Below, piece after piece: positions 1 through 7,785 of a stretch of DNA of 64,000 bases. The notes under the pieces were generated by a model. It searched no databases. It was given only the letters and a program-made list of their open reading frames with translations, and had not been told where the DNA came from. How positions within the stretch are numbered: position 1 is the stretch's first letter; each line of letters begins with the position of its first letter. This DNA is from Kribbella sindirgiensis (GTDB taxonomy: Bacteria; Actinomycetota; Actinomycetes; Propionibacteriales; Kribbellaceae). The stretch spans positions 62,001 to 126,000 of the forward strand of contig NZ_SJKA01000013.1 of assembly GCF_004331435.1 (NCBI RefSeq), written 5' to 3'. The position numbers were made by a program, and so were the translations under genes.

Positions 1-1
1 C

Positions 2-799
2 TACACCTGGGTCCACGGGCGCGACAACGCGCAGCTCGTCGACGAGGCCCAAGCCAAGGTGGAGAAAGGCTTCACGGCACTCAAGCTCAACCTGTCCGAG
101 GCGCTGCCGCCGATCCCTTCAGCCGCTCAGCTCCGCGCCTCGGTGAGCCGGGTCGAGGCGCTGCGCGACGCACTCGGCGACGGGGTGGACATCGCGCTCG
201 ATTTCCACGGCCGGTTCAGTACGGCGGCGACGCGGCAGATCCTGCCGTTGCTCGAGCCGCTGCTGCCGATGTTCGTCGAGGAGCCGGTGCTGCCCGAGTT
301 CGCCCGCGACCTGCGCCGGATCACCGAATCGACCAGCATCCCGATCGCCACCGGCGAGCGGCTGTTCTCCCGCTGGGACTTCCGGGACGTGCTGACCACC
401 GGCATCGCGGTCGCGCAGCCGGACATCTCGCACGCCGGCGGCATCTCCGAGGTACGCCGGATCGCCGCGATGGCCGAGGCGTACGACGTGAGCGTCGCGC
501 CGCACTGCCCGCTCGGGCCGATCACGCTGGCCGCGAGCCTGCAGCTCGACTTCGCGATCCCGAACTTCCTGATCCAGGAGCAGAGCCTCGGCATCGAGTA
601 CGGCGGCGGCAACGCGCTGCTCGACTACCTGGTGGATCCGGACGTGTTCGCCTTCACCGACGGGCATGTGCAACGCCCGACGGGTCCCGGCCTGGGCATC
701 CAGGTCGACGAGGACGTCGTACGGGCCGCGGCCGCGGAGCCGCACCGCTGGCGCTCGCCCGTGCTGCGGCACGACGACGGTTCCTTCGCGGAATGGTGA
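2..799 (+). CDS. dgoD: D-galactonate dehydratase-like enolase-superfamily enzyme, 5' end outside window
   Basis: The reading frame is open from base 2, so only the C-terminal part (about 265 residues) is present. The enolase-superfamily barrel is visible: a DFHGR segment (first metal ligand Asp plus catalytic His), VEEPV and ATGERL (second and third metal ligands, both Glu), and APHCPLGP (general acid/base His). The runs QPDISHAGGI and QEQSLGI are typical of the DgoD group, which dehydrates D-galactonate to 2-keto-3-deoxygalactonate. The gene overlaps the following GH27 gene by 7 bases, which fits a galactoside-to-galactonate breakdown operon. Another acid-sugar dehydratase specificity is possible because the N-terminal capping domain is missing. 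Confidence 0.78.
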   Translation, partial: YTWVHGRDNAQLVDEAQAKVEKGFTALKLNLSEALPPIPSAAQLRASVSRVEALRDALGDGVDIALDFHGRFSTAATRQILPLLEPLLPMFVEEPVLPEFARDLRRITESTSIPIATGERLFSRWDFRDVLTTGIAVAQPDISHAGGISEVRRIAAMAEAYDVSVAPHCPLGPITLAASLQLDFAIPNFLIQEQSLGIEYGGGNALLDYLVDPDVFAFTDGHVQRPTGPGLGIQVDEDVVRAAAAEPHRWRSPVLRHDDGSFAEW

Positions 800-2043
800 G
801 CGCGCCGACCCCGCCGATGGGGTGGAACAGCTGGGACTGCTTCGGTACGACGGTCACCGAAGCCGAGGTGCTGGCGAACGCGCAGGTGATGCACGACCAG
901 TTGCTGCCGTTCGGGTGGGACACCGTGGTCGTGGACATCGCCTGGTACGACCCGACCGCCCGATCCCACGGCTACAACGAGAACGCGCCGGTCGTCCTGG
1001 ACGACTACGGCCGCCAACTGCCGGCGCCGCTGCGGTTCCCCTCCTCCGCGAGCGGCGCCGGCTTCAAGCCGTTGGCCGCGAAGGTGCACGCGCTCGGGCT
1101 GAAGTTCGGGCTGCACATCATGCGCGGCATCCCGCGACGGGCGGTCGAGCTCGATCTGCCGGTGTACGGGACGGAGTGGACGGCACGGGAGATCGCGGAC
1201 CCCGATCACGTCTGCGCGTGGAACCCGGACAATCTCGGGCTGAACCACGACCATCCCGGCGCGCAGGCGTACTACGACGCGCAGGTCGCGCAGTTCGCCG
1301 AGTGGGGTGTGGACTTCGTGAAGGCGGACGACATGCTCGCGCCGTACCACGATCGCGAAATCGCGGCGTACGCGCAGGCGATCGCGCGGAGCGGGCGGGA
1401 CATCGTGCTGTCCTTGTCACCCGGCACGCACCTGTCGACGCATCACGTCGAGCATCTGCGGGCGAACGCGCAGCTGTGGCGGATCTCCGACGACCTGTGG
1501 GACCGCTGGGAGGACGTGCACGCGCAGTTCGCGCGACTGGCCCGGTGGGCGCCGTTCCAGCAGGCCGGCGGCTGGGCGGACGCGGACATGCTGCCACTCG
1601 GCCACATCGGCATCCGCGCCGAACGCGGCGACGACCGCGACAGCCGCCTCACCGGCGACGAGCAGAAGACGCTGCTCACGCTGTGGGTGATGGGCCGCTC
1701 GCCGCTGATGATGGGCGGCGACCTCCCGACCACGTCCCCGGAAACCCTTGCCCTGCTGAAGAATCCGGCGCTGGCCGAGGTTCTGCGATCGTCGTACGAC
1801 GGCCGGGAGATCGTCCGCGAGCCGCTGGACGACGGCGAGCTGATCGTCTGGACCGCCCAAGGCGACAACTGCTCCTATGCAGCGCTGTTCTGGACCGGCG
1901 GCGCGGCCCGAGAGGTTCAGCTTCCCGCCGATCTGCCCGCACCGACCCGCGACCTGTGGACAGGCACGCAGACAACCGTGCGCGAGTACACCATCCCCGC
2001 GCACGGCGTCTGCTGGCTCGAACTCAGCTCACGCTACTTGTAG
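793..2043 (+). CDS. Glycoside hydrolase family 27 (alpha-galactosidase-like)
   Basis: 416 residues. The N-terminus PPMGWNSWDCF is the GH27/GH36 clan signature. The probable nucleophile is Asp179 in FVKADD (equivalent of the family YxKxD motif) and the acid/base is Asp233/234 in RISDD. A (beta/alpha)8 barrel is followed by a short beta C-terminal domain, and the length fits GH27. No signal peptide is seen, so it probably acts on imported alpha-galactosides in the cytoplasm. The ATG lies 7 bases before the end of the dehydratase gene, implying translational coupling. Specificity could be alpha-galactose or a related sugar such as beta-L-arabinopyranose, which GH27 members also hydrolyse. Confidence 0.85.
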   Translation: MVSAPTPPMGWNSWDCFGTTVTEAEVLANAQVMHDQLLPFGWDTVVVDIAWYDPTARSHGYNENAPVVLDDYGRQLPAPLRFPSSASGAGFKPLAAKVHALGLKFGLHIMRGIPRRAVELDLPVYGTEWTAREIADPDHVCAWNPDNLGLNHDHPGAQAYYDAQVAQFAEWGVDFVKADDMLAPYHDREIAAYAQAIARSGRDIVLSLSPGTHLSTHHVEHLRANAQLWRISDDLWDRWEDVHAQFARLARWAPFQQAGGWADADMLPLGHIGIRAERGDDRDSRLTGDEQKTLLTLWVMGRSPLMMGGDLPTTSPETLALLKNPALAEVLRSSYDGREIVREPLDDGELIVWTAQGDNCSYAALFWTGGAAREVQLPADLPAPTRDLWTGTQTTVREYTIPAHGVCWLELSSRYL

Positions 2044-2300
2044 ACAACCCAGAGCTCGTAGTCGTCACCCGGGAAGGCCGAGCCGTCGACACACTTGTAC
2101 TTGGTCCACTTGGTGCCGGCGGCACCCGCCGCGTGGCAGTCCGACTGCCAGAAGAAGTCACCGACGTACTCCCAGTTGTCGGCGGCAACAGCCGTCGCCC
2201 CCACCGGCACCTCAACCGCCTGAGCCGCCGGCACCGCCAGCCCACCCGCCGCGATCGCCCCACCGGCCAGAACACTGTAGAAAACCCTACGAATATTCAT
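2034..2300 (-). CDS. Small secreted hypothetical protein with one Cys pair
   Basis: 88 residues from the ATG at 2300, chosen because a GGAGGG ribosome site lies about 9 bases upstream and a signal peptide follows directly (MNIRR, then a hydrophobic Ala/Gly/Leu run ending near PAAQA). The mature part is about 55 residues, aromatic-rich, with two Cys (SDC, KYKC) that could form a disulfide. No family was recognised. It is convergent with and overlaps the GH27 gene by 10 bases. It might be a small exported inhibitor or adhesin, but nothing in the sequence decides this. Confidence 0.6.
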   Translation of the reverse strand: MNIRRVFYSVLAGGAIAAGGLAVPAAQAVEVPVGATAVAADNWEYVGDFFWQSDCHAAGAAGTKWTKYKCVDGSAFPGDDYELWVVYK

Positions 2301-2369
2301 GATCCACACCCTCCATTGGTTGAACCGAACACTCCGAGAGTGCCGGTGGAACCGCGACGCCACACCTCG

Positions 2370-2387
2370 TTTCGGGCAATCCCGAAA
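2370..2387. terminator. Short hairpin between the SDR gene and the small secreted gene
   Basis: TTTCGGG (2370-2376) and CCCGAAA (2381-2387) form a perfect 7-bp stem with a CAAT loop. It lies 78 bases past the SDR stop on the minus strand and 70 bases before the small secreted gene start. It may end the acyl-CoA dehydrogenase/SDR transcript or be a 5'-leader hairpin. No T-tract follows. Confidence 0.4.
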
Positions 2388-2464
2388 GGGCCGGAGGACT
2401 ACTGGACGGGGGCCAGAAGCAACTATCTGGGAATCGACAGATCACTCAGTTCCTGAGCAGCGGA

Positions 2465-3232
2465 TCAGCGGGGTGGCATGCGGAGGGCGCCGTCGAGGCG
2501 GATTACTTCGCCGTTGAGGAGTTGGTTGTCGAGGATGTGGCGGACCAGGGCGGCGTACTCGGAGGGTTTGCCGAGGCGGGAGGGGTGGGGGACCTGCTGT
2601 TCCAGGACGGTGCGGGTTTCTTCGGGGAGGCCGGCGAGCATGGGGGTTTCCATGGTGCCGGGGGCGATGGTGACGACCCGGATGCCCTTGTCGGCGAGGT
2701 CGCGGGCGGCGGTCAGGGTGAGGGCGACGATGCCGCCCTTGCTGGAGGCGTACGCCGCCTGTCCGACCTGACCGTCGTACGCCGCGATCGACGCGGTCAT
2801 GACCACGACGCCGCGATCGCCGTCCGGGCACGGTTCGGAGGCGAACATCCGCTCGGCGGCCAGCCGGAGCACGTTGAAGGTGCCGATCAGGTTGATCTCG
2901 ATCACCTGCCGGAACGTTGCCAGCGGCAACGGGCCCTTCCGTCCGACGACCCGGCCGGGTGTCGCGACTCCGGCACAGTTCACGACGACCCGCAACGTGC
3001 CCAATCCGGAGGCCGCGTCGAGAGCGGCGGTCACCGCGGTCTCGTCGGTGACATCGGTCGGCGCGAACACGACGCGGTCACCCAACTCGTCCGCGACCGC
3101 CTTCCCCGCGGACGACGGCAGGTCGACGATCACCACCCCGAGCCCGTCCGCCGCAAGGCGCCGTACGGTCGCCTCTCCGAGCCCGGAACCACCACCGGTG
3201 ACCAGGGCGACGTCGGACGGGCTGAACTCCAT
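2465..3232 (-). CDS. Short-chain dehydrogenase, 3-hydroxyacyl-CoA dehydrogenase type (HSD10-like)
   Basis: 255 residues. The cofactor site is TGGGSGLGEAT near the N-terminus and the catalytic Tyr-x3-Lys is in YASSKGG. The whole pattern resembles type-2 3-hydroxyacyl-CoA dehydrogenases (HSD17B10), which oxidise short branched 3-hydroxyacyl-CoAs with NAD. The ATG at 3232 overlaps the stop of the acyl-CoA dehydrogenase by one base (TGATG), so the two are translationally coupled. Together they fit beta-oxidation of short or branched acyl-CoA such as isoleucine-derived intermediates. A longer frame upstream in this phase is only the antisense shadow of the dehydrogenase gene. Confidence 0.85.
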   Translation of the reverse strand: MEFSPSDVALVTGGGSGLGEATVRRLAADGLGVVIVDLPSSAGKAVADELGDRVVFAPTDVTDETAVTAALDAASGLGTLRVVVNCAGVATPGRVVGRKGPLPLATFRQVIEINLIGTFNVLRLAAERMFASEPCPDGDRGVVVMTASIAAYDGQVGQAAYASSKGGIVALTLTAARDLADKGIRVVTIAPGTMETPMLAGLPEETRTVLEQQVPHPSRLGKPSEYAALVRHILDNQLLNGEVIRLDGALRMPPR

Positions 3233-4380
3233 CAAATGCTCCTCAACACGTCGCGGCTGATCACGAGCCGCTGGATCTGGTTCGTACCTTCGAAGATCTG
3301 GGTCACCTTGGCCTCGCGCATGTACCGCTCGGCCGGGAACTCCCGGGTGTAACCGTACCCACCGAGCACCTGGACGGCGTCGGTGGTGACCTTCATCGCC
3401 GCGTCCGTGCAGACCAGCTTCGCGATCGCGGCCTCCCGGACGAACGTCCGGCCCAGGTCGCGGCGGCGCGCGGCGTGCAGGTACGTCGCCCGCCCGGACT
3501 CGACCGCGGCGGCCATGTCGGCGAGCAGGAACTGGATGCCCTGGAAGTCGGCGATCGACTGCCCGAACTGCTGCCGCTCCTTCGCGTACGCCGTGGCGAG
3601 GTCGAGCGCCGCCTGGGCCAGGCCGACCGCACAGGCCGCGATCCCGAGCCGGCCGGAGTCGAGCGCGGACAACGCGATCCGCATCCCTTCGCCCTCGGCG
3701 CCGATCAGGTTGCCGGCCGGGATCCGTACGTCGTCGTAGTTGACGAGCGTGGTCGTCGACCCGGTGAGGCCCATCTTCCGCTCGGGCGCACCGAAGCTCA
3801 GGCCGTCCAGCCCAGCCGGCACGTGGAACGCGGAGATGCCGTGCTTCGGGTCGTCCGAGGTCCGGGCGAAGGTGGTGAAGAAGTCGGCGTGCGGACCGTG
3901 GCTGATCCACGCCTTGGTTCCGTTCAGCACATAGGAGTCACCGGAACGGACCGCGCGGGTCGTCATCGAGCTGATGTCGGAGCCGGCCTGCGGCTCGGAC
4001 AGCGCGTACGCACCGAGCTGCTCGCCGCCGATCATGTCCGGCAGCAGCCGGTCGCGCTGCTCCTCGGTCCCGAACGTCGCCATGGCGTAGCTGGTCATGG
4101 TGTGCACCGAGACGCCGACTCCCACCGACATCCAGGCGGCGGCGATCTCCTCGAGCATCTGCAGGTACACCTCGTACGGCTGGTCGGCCCCGCCGTACTG
4201 CTCCGGATAAGGCAGGCCGAGCAGGCCCGCCTTCCCCAGGGTCCGGAACGCGTCCCGCGGGAAGGTCTCGCTCTCCTCCGCCTGCGCGGCGTGCGGCGCG
4301 AACTCGTGCTCGCACAGGTCGCGGACCAGGGCGAGCAGGTCAATGGATTCGTCAGTAGGCAGGAGACGATCGACAGCCAT
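3232..4380 (-). CDS. Acyl-CoA dehydrogenase
   Basis: 382 residues, usual length for the family. It has the N-terminal helical domain, the flavin-contact strand region (YALSEPQAGSD) and the C-terminal QVLGGYGYTREFPAERYMRE segment followed by IFEGTNQIQRLVI, both family hallmarks. It oxidises acyl-CoA to enoyl-CoA, passing electrons to ETF. The catalytic Glu should be in the FEGTNQ segment, as in short/branched-chain enzymes. A GAGAGAGG ribosome site precedes the ATG. It is divergent from the TetR gene and coupled to the downstream SDR, and its promoter overlaps the TetR-type inverted repeat at 4418-4451. Confidence 0.93.
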   Translation of the reverse strand: MAVDRLLPTDESIDLLALVRDLCEHEFAPHAAQAEESETFPRDAFRTLGKAGLLGLPYPEQYGGADQPYEVYLQMLEEIAAAWMSVGVGVSVHTMTSYAMATFGTEEQRDRLLPDMIGGEQLGAYALSEPQAGSDISSMTTRAVRSGDSYVLNGTKAWISHGPHADFFTTFARTSDDPKHGISAFHVPAGLDGLSFGAPERKMGLTGSTTTLVNYDDVRIPAGNLIGAEGEGMRIALSALDSGRLGIAACAVGLAQAALDLATAYAKERQQFGQSIADFQGIQFLLADMAAAVESGRATYLHAARRRDLGRTFVREAAIAKLVCTDAAMKVTTDAVQVLGGYGYTREFPAERYMREAKVTQIFEGTNQIQRLVISRDVLRSI

Positions 4381-4417
4381 CAGGCACCTCTCTCAACGGC
4401 TGACGAAATGATACTAG

Positions 4418-4451
4418 GAACGATACTGAAGCACGCAACTCAGTATCGTTC
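4418..4451. promoter_or_regulatory. 12-bp perfect inverted repeat, probable TetR operator
   Basis: GAACGATACTGA (4418-4429) and TCAGTATCGTTC (4440-4451) are exact reverse complements separated by 10 bases. The site lies in the 85-base gap between the divergent acyl-CoA dehydrogenase and TetR genes, directly abutting the TetR -10 element. An extra half-like copy (ATGATACTA) precedes it. This is the expected position for autoregulation by the adjacent TetR protein. Confidence 0.75.
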
Positions 4452-4457
4452 TATGCT
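4452..4457 (+). promoter_or_regulatory. -10 element of TetR gene (leaderless)
   Basis: TATGCT ends 8 bases before the ATG at 4466 and no ribosome site is present, so the transcript probably begins at or next to the start codon. It abuts the right operator arm. Confidence 0.5.
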
Positions 4458-4465
4458 GTCTCGAT

Positions 4466-5050
4466 ATGACAACAGTCGTTCCGGGGCGGCGGACCCGCCG
4501 GCAGTCCGAGCTGCTCGACCGACTCCTGTCCCTGTTCCTCGAGCAGGGGTTCAGCCGGTTCACCCTGGACGACCTCGCGGCGGAGCTGCGCTGCAGCAAA
4601 ACCACCCTGTACGCGCTGGCGCCGAGCAAGGAGCAGCTCGCCGTCGAGGTGGTGAAGCACTACTTCAAGAACGCCACCGCGCAGGTGGAATCCGCGGTGG
4701 CCCGGCAGACCCGGCACGACCGGCGGATCGCGGCGTACCTGAACGCGGTCGCGGACGCGCTCCGGCCGGCCAGCCGGACCTTCCTCGACGACGTGGCGAC
4801 GTTCGCGCCGGCCCGGTCCGTGTACGAGCGGAACACCCGGATCGCCGCCGAGCGGGTCCGGACGCTGATCGAGGACGGCATCAACAACAAGATGTTCCGG
4901 CAGGTCGACATCGCGTTCGCGGCCGAGATGATCGCGCACACCATGCAGGCGATCCAGCGTGGCGACATCGCCCGGCGTACCGGTCTGAACGACGCCGAGG
5001 CCTACCGCGAACTGGCATCCTTCGTCCTGCACTCCCTGCGGCTCGACTGA
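4466..5050 (+). CDS. TetR/AcrR family transcriptional regulator
   Basis: 194 residues. An N-terminal helix-turn-helix is visible: a LLSLFLEQGFSRFTLDDLA run, then ELRCSKTTLYALAPSKEQL, in which the YxLAPSKE end replaces the common YYHFxSKE. The C-terminal ligand domain (about residues 60-190) is all-helical. It is divergent from the acyl-CoA dehydrogenase/SDR pair, with a perfect inverted repeat between them, so it most likely represses both itself and the beta-oxidation genes until an acyl-CoA effector binds. Confidence 0.9.
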   Translation: MTTVVPGRRTRRQSELLDRLLSLFLEQGFSRFTLDDLAAELRCSKTTLYALAPSKEQLAVEVVKHYFKNATAQVESAVARQTRHDRRIAAYLNAVADALRPASRTFLDDVATFAPARSVYERNTRIAAERVRTLIEDGINNKMFRQVDIAFAAEMIAHTMQAIQRGDIARRTGLNDAEAYRELASFVLHSLRLD

Positions 5051-5133
5051 ACCACCCGGACCTCTAAGGTTAGGCACCGTCCTCTTGCTGCCATACCGCG
5101 CATCAGCGCCGTACGCCCCGGAAGGCTGATCAT

Positions 5134-6012
5134 ATGAAGACTCTCCGACGAACTGCGGCCATGGTGGCGGCCGCCGCTCTCGCCCTGACCGCCGCTGTGC
5201 CGGCCGGGGCCGATCCGGTGAAGCCGCCCCGCCTGTCCGCCAAGGCGATCACCGCGACGCTGAACGACCAGATCCACACCCCTGGTACGGCGTGGATGAC
5301 GCAGCCGGACGGCACCGTGCTGGTGTCGTACGACCCCACGGTCACCGGCACGAAGCTGAGCAAGCTGACCGGCCTGACCAAGCAGCTCGGGTCGAACGTC
5401 AAGCTCGAGAAGCTGCCCGGCAAGCTGCAGAAGTACATCAGCGGCGGCATGGCGACGTACGGCGGCGACTTCAAGTGCAGCGTCGGCTTCAACGTGCAGC
5501 GACGCGGCAAGTACTACTTCCTCACGGCCGGTCACTGCGGCGTCGACGCGGCCCGCTGGTACCAGGACGCGGCCCACAAGGTGTTCACCGGCGCGGTCCA
5601 CCACGCCAGCTACCCGTGGAACGACTACGCCCTGGTCGTGTACCGCACCGACATCCCGCTGAAGGTGCCGGGCGGCAGCGTGTACCTGTACAACGGGCGC
5701 TCGCAGGACATCACCCGCGCGATGAACCCGGGCCTCAACCAGCTGGTCTACCGCTCCGGCGCGACCAGCGGCCTGCACAGCGGCCGCGTGACCGGGCTGA
5801 ACTCGGTCGTCAACTACGGCGACGGGCGGGTGGCCGGCCTGATCCGCACCAGCGTGTGCGCGGAGCCGGGCGACTCGGGCGGCCCGCTGTTCTACCGGCA
5901 GTGGGCGTTCGGCCTGACGTCGGGTGGTTCGGGCGACTGCACCTCGGGCGGCGTGACCTACTTCCAGCCGGTCGTGGAAGCCCTCAACGCGTACGGGGTC
6001 TCCGTCTACTAG
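5134..6012 (+). CDS. Secreted S1 (streptogrisin/alpha-lytic type) serine protease
   Basis: 292 residues: Sec signal peptide (MKTLRR, then an Ala-rich core, cleavage near AGA), a pro-region of roughly 80 residues, then a chymotrypsin fold. The catalytic triad is His134 (TAGHC), Asp164 (NDYAL) and Ser248 (PGDSGGP). Conserved Cys fit the streptogrisin disulfides (C135 and the CAE/GDC pair). The propeptide is shorter than in classic streptogrisins. The gene is followed 125 bases later by a paralogue on the same strand with the same layout, evidence of tandem duplication. Confidence 0.92.
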   Translation: MKTLRRTAAMVAAAALALTAAVPAGADPVKPPRLSAKAITATLNDQIHTPGTAWMTQPDGTVLVSYDPTVTGTKLSKLTGLTKQLGSNVKLEKLPGKLQKYISGGMATYGGDFKCSVGFNVQRRGKYYFLTAGHCGVDAARWYQDAAHKVFTGAVHHASYPWNDYALVVYRTDIPLKVPGGSVYLYNGRSQDITRAMNPGLNQLVYRSGATSGLHSGRVTGLNSVVNYGDGRVAGLIRTSVCAEPGDSGGPLFYRQWAFGLTSGGSGDCTSGGVTYFQPVVEALNAYGVSVY

Positions 6013-6090
6013 GCGCAGGTTTCCCCTACTCTCCGAATTTGTTTGAATACTCACGGAGAGAGTGGGTAGGACTCGTCACGGTTGAAGTCA

Positions 6091-6116
6091 AGGACGCCCC
6101 GCCCCGAAGGCGTCCT
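6091..6116 (+). terminator. Hairpin between the two S1 protease genes
   Basis: AGGACGCC (6091-6098) and GGCGTCCT (6109-6116) form a perfect 8-bp stem with a 10-base loop. It is 22 bases upstream of the second protease start and just before its GAGGAGG ribosome site. It could be a weak terminator of the first gene or a leader hairpin of the second. Confidence 0.4.
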
Positions 6117-6137
6117 CATCGTGAGGAGGCTGAAACC

Positions 6138-7022
6138 GTGAACATGTCCCCATTCCGTCGTACCACCGCACTCCTGGCCGCGGCCGGGCTTGCCGCCGCC
6201 GGACTTCTGGCAACGCAGGCCTCGGCCGCACCGGTCAATCCGTCCACCCTGTCCGCGGCCGCGATCACGTCCACGTTGAGCAAGGACGCGACGATCCCGG
6301 GTACGGCGTGGCAGACCGACCCCGACGGCCGGATCATCGTGTCGTACGACGACACGGTCACCGGCACGAAGCTGGCGAAACTGACCGGTGTCACGAAGCA
6401 GTTCGGCGACCGGATCAAGCTCGAGAAGATGTCCGGCAAGCTGACGAAGTTCATCCGTGGCGGCGACGCCATCTACAGCGGTCAGTACCGCTGCTCGCTG
6501 GGCTTCAACGTCCGTAGCGGCAGCACGTACTACTTCCTGACCGCCGGTCACTGCACCAACATCGGTTCCAGCTGGTACGCCAACTCGGCCAAGACCACGC
6601 TGCTCGGCACGCGCTACGGGACGAGCTTCCCGGGCAACGACTACGGGATCGTGAAGTACGCCTCGACGTACACGAACCACCCGGGCAGCGTGAACCTCTA
6701 CAACGGCTCGACGCAGGACATCACGTCCGCCGGCAACGCCTCGGTGGGGCAGGCGGTCAAGCGCAGTGGTAGCACGACCGGTGTGCACAGTGGCTCGGTC
6801 ACCGCGACGAACGCCACGGTGAACTACGCCGAAGGCACCGTCACCGGCCTGATCCGCACCAACGTCTGCGCGGAGGGCGGCGACTCCGGCGGCGCGCTGT
6901 TCGCCGGCTCGGTGGCCCTCGGCCTCACCTCCGGCGGCTCCGGCAACTGCTCCTCCGGCGGCACCACCTACTTCCAGCCCGTCACCGAAGTACTCTCCCG
7001 CTACGGCGTGAGCGTCTACTGA
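6138..7022 (+). CDS. Secreted S1 (streptogrisin-type) serine protease, paralogue
   Basis: 294 residues from GTG at 6138, preferred over the ATG at 6144 because GAGGAGG lies 8 bases before the GTG. It has a signal peptide ending at ASA, a propeptide, and the triad His138 (TAGHC), Asp168 (GNDYG) and Ser250 (GGDSGGA). It shares long stretches with the upstream protease: the propeptide TGTKL-KLTG pattern, NLYNGS-QDIT, and the C-terminus TYFQPV-YGVSVY. It probably cleaves different substrates, because the region before the active Ser and the 170-200 loop differ. A strong hairpin follows at 7030-7062. Confidence 0.92.
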   Translation: MNMSPFRRTTALLAAAGLAAAGLLATQASAAPVNPSTLSAAAITSTLSKDATIPGTAWQTDPDGRIIVSYDDTVTGTKLAKLTGVTKQFGDRIKLEKMSGKLTKFIRGGDAIYSGQYRCSLGFNVRSGSTYYFLTAGHCTNIGSSWYANSAKTTLLGTRYGTSFPGNDYGIVKYASTYTNHPGSVNLYNGSTQDITSAGNASVGQAVKRSGSTTGVHSGSVTATNATVNYAEGTVTGLIRTNVCAEGGDSGGALFAGSVALGLTSGGSGNCSSGGTTYFQPVTEVLSRYGVSVY

Positions 7023-7029
7023 TCCACAG

Positions 7030-7062
7030 ACTGCGCCCCGGGCCGAGGGTCCGGGGCGCAGT
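7030..7062. terminator. Convergent terminator hairpin
   Basis: ACTGCGCCCCGG (7030-7041) pairs perfectly with CCGGGGCGCAGT (7051-7062), 9-base loop. It sits between the convergent protease and VapC genes and can serve both strands. There is no T-tract. Confidence 0.7.
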
Positions 7063-7069
7063 CACGCGC

Positions 7070-7474
7070 TCAGGTGGGAGAGAGCACCGGGAAGCCGAGT
7101 TCCTCGGCGGCGGCTCTCAGTTCCTTGTCGTACGTGACGAACTCGGACAGATCCGACCGGAACGGCTCGGCGCTGGCCAGATGGATGGCGTCGAGTGAGC
7201 CGAGCTTGGCCGTGCGGTACGCCATCGCGCGGCCGAGGACCGTCGAGGTGAGATCTACCTGATAGACCCCGCGGACGGCCTGCCCGGCGAAGTACGGGAC
7301 CTGCTGGTGGTTGATCCCCGCACGCAGAAGCGTGCGGGTGATCTCCAGACTCGCCAGTTCGCTGGTGAGCAGCTCGGTGTCCGCGGGCAACGCCTCGCGC
7401 CAGGCGCGCAAAGCAGCCGACTCGGCCTCCGGCTTGATGAACTTGAGCAACGCGCAGGAGTCGAGATAGATCAC
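7070..7474 (-). CDS. vapC: PIN-domain ribonuclease toxin (VapC family)
   Basis: 134 residues from GTG. It shows PIN-domain acidic residues in YLDSCALLK (first Asp), E in SELASLEITRTL, and the LDAIHLASA and FVTYDKEL motifs (third and fourth acidic positions). VapC toxins cleave specific tRNAs or rRNA with Mg2+. The GTG overlaps the antitoxin stop by 4 bases, the usual antitoxin-first order. The target RNA cannot be read from the sequence. Confidence 0.9.
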   Translation of the reverse strand: MIYLDSCALLKFIKPEAESAALRAWREALPADTELLTSELASLEITRTLLRAGINHQQVPYFAGQAVRGVYQVDLTSTVLGRAMAYRTAKLGSLDAIHLASAEPFRSDLSEFVTYDKELRAAAEELGFPVLSPT

Positions 7475-7752
7475 CTGCGCCGCTCCTTGTCCCGGTCCTC
7501 GATCAACAGATCCGACAAACTCGCGACGTCAGGTGCCAACTCCAGCATCAGATCCGGCATGCCGAGCTCAGCCGGAGGAGTCACCTCACCCGAGTCCAGC
7601 AGATGCTGCAGGACGCCCGGGCGCGCGTCTTCGGGCACAAGACGAAGCACCGGGCGACCGCGGTCGGTCACCACGATGGTCTCGCCGGCGCGCACCCTGG
7701 CGACCGCCTTCGACGGGTTCTGATTCAGCTCCCGCAGCCCGATCGTCCTCAT
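7471..7752 (-). CDS. vapB: Phd/YefM-type antitoxin of the VapBC pair
   Basis: 93 residues from the ATG at 7752; a GTG two codons upstream (7758) is an alternative. The N-terminal Phd/YefM fold is visible: IGLRELNQNPSKAVARVRAG, then IVVTDRGRPVLRLVP. The C-terminal acidic/hydrophobic tail should wrap the toxin. The perfect palindrome at 7761-7785 lies immediately upstream and is the natural autorepression site for this protein alone or with VapC. Confidence 0.88.
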   Translation of the reverse strand: MRTIGLRELNQNPSKAVARVRAGETIVVTDRGRPVLRLVPEDARPGVLQHLLDSGEVTPPAELGMPDLMLELAPDVASLSDLLIEDRDKERRR

Positions 7753-7760
7753 ACCCACTA

Positions 7761-7785
7761 ATGTAACTACCTCAAGTAGTTACAT
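7761..7785. promoter_or_regulatory. Toxin-antitoxin operator palindrome
   Basis: ATGTAACTAC (7761-7770) and GTAGTTACAT (7776-7785) are exact reverse complements around CTCAA. The AT-rich site sits 9-33 bases upstream of the antitoxin start in an otherwise GC-rich gap, and its right end overlaps the last base of the rlmB stop codon. It is expected to bind the VapB/VapC complex. Confidence 0.8.

Noticed and set aside
3233..3910. Upstream extension of the SDR frame
   Set aside because: It is the shifted-frame shadow of the acyl-CoA dehydrogenase. The SDR fold begins exactly at the ATG at 3232, which overlaps the upstream stop.
5063..5081. Possible iron box (TAAGGTTAGGC) before the first serine protease
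   Set aside because: Only the left half matches the consensus; the right half has almost no agreement.
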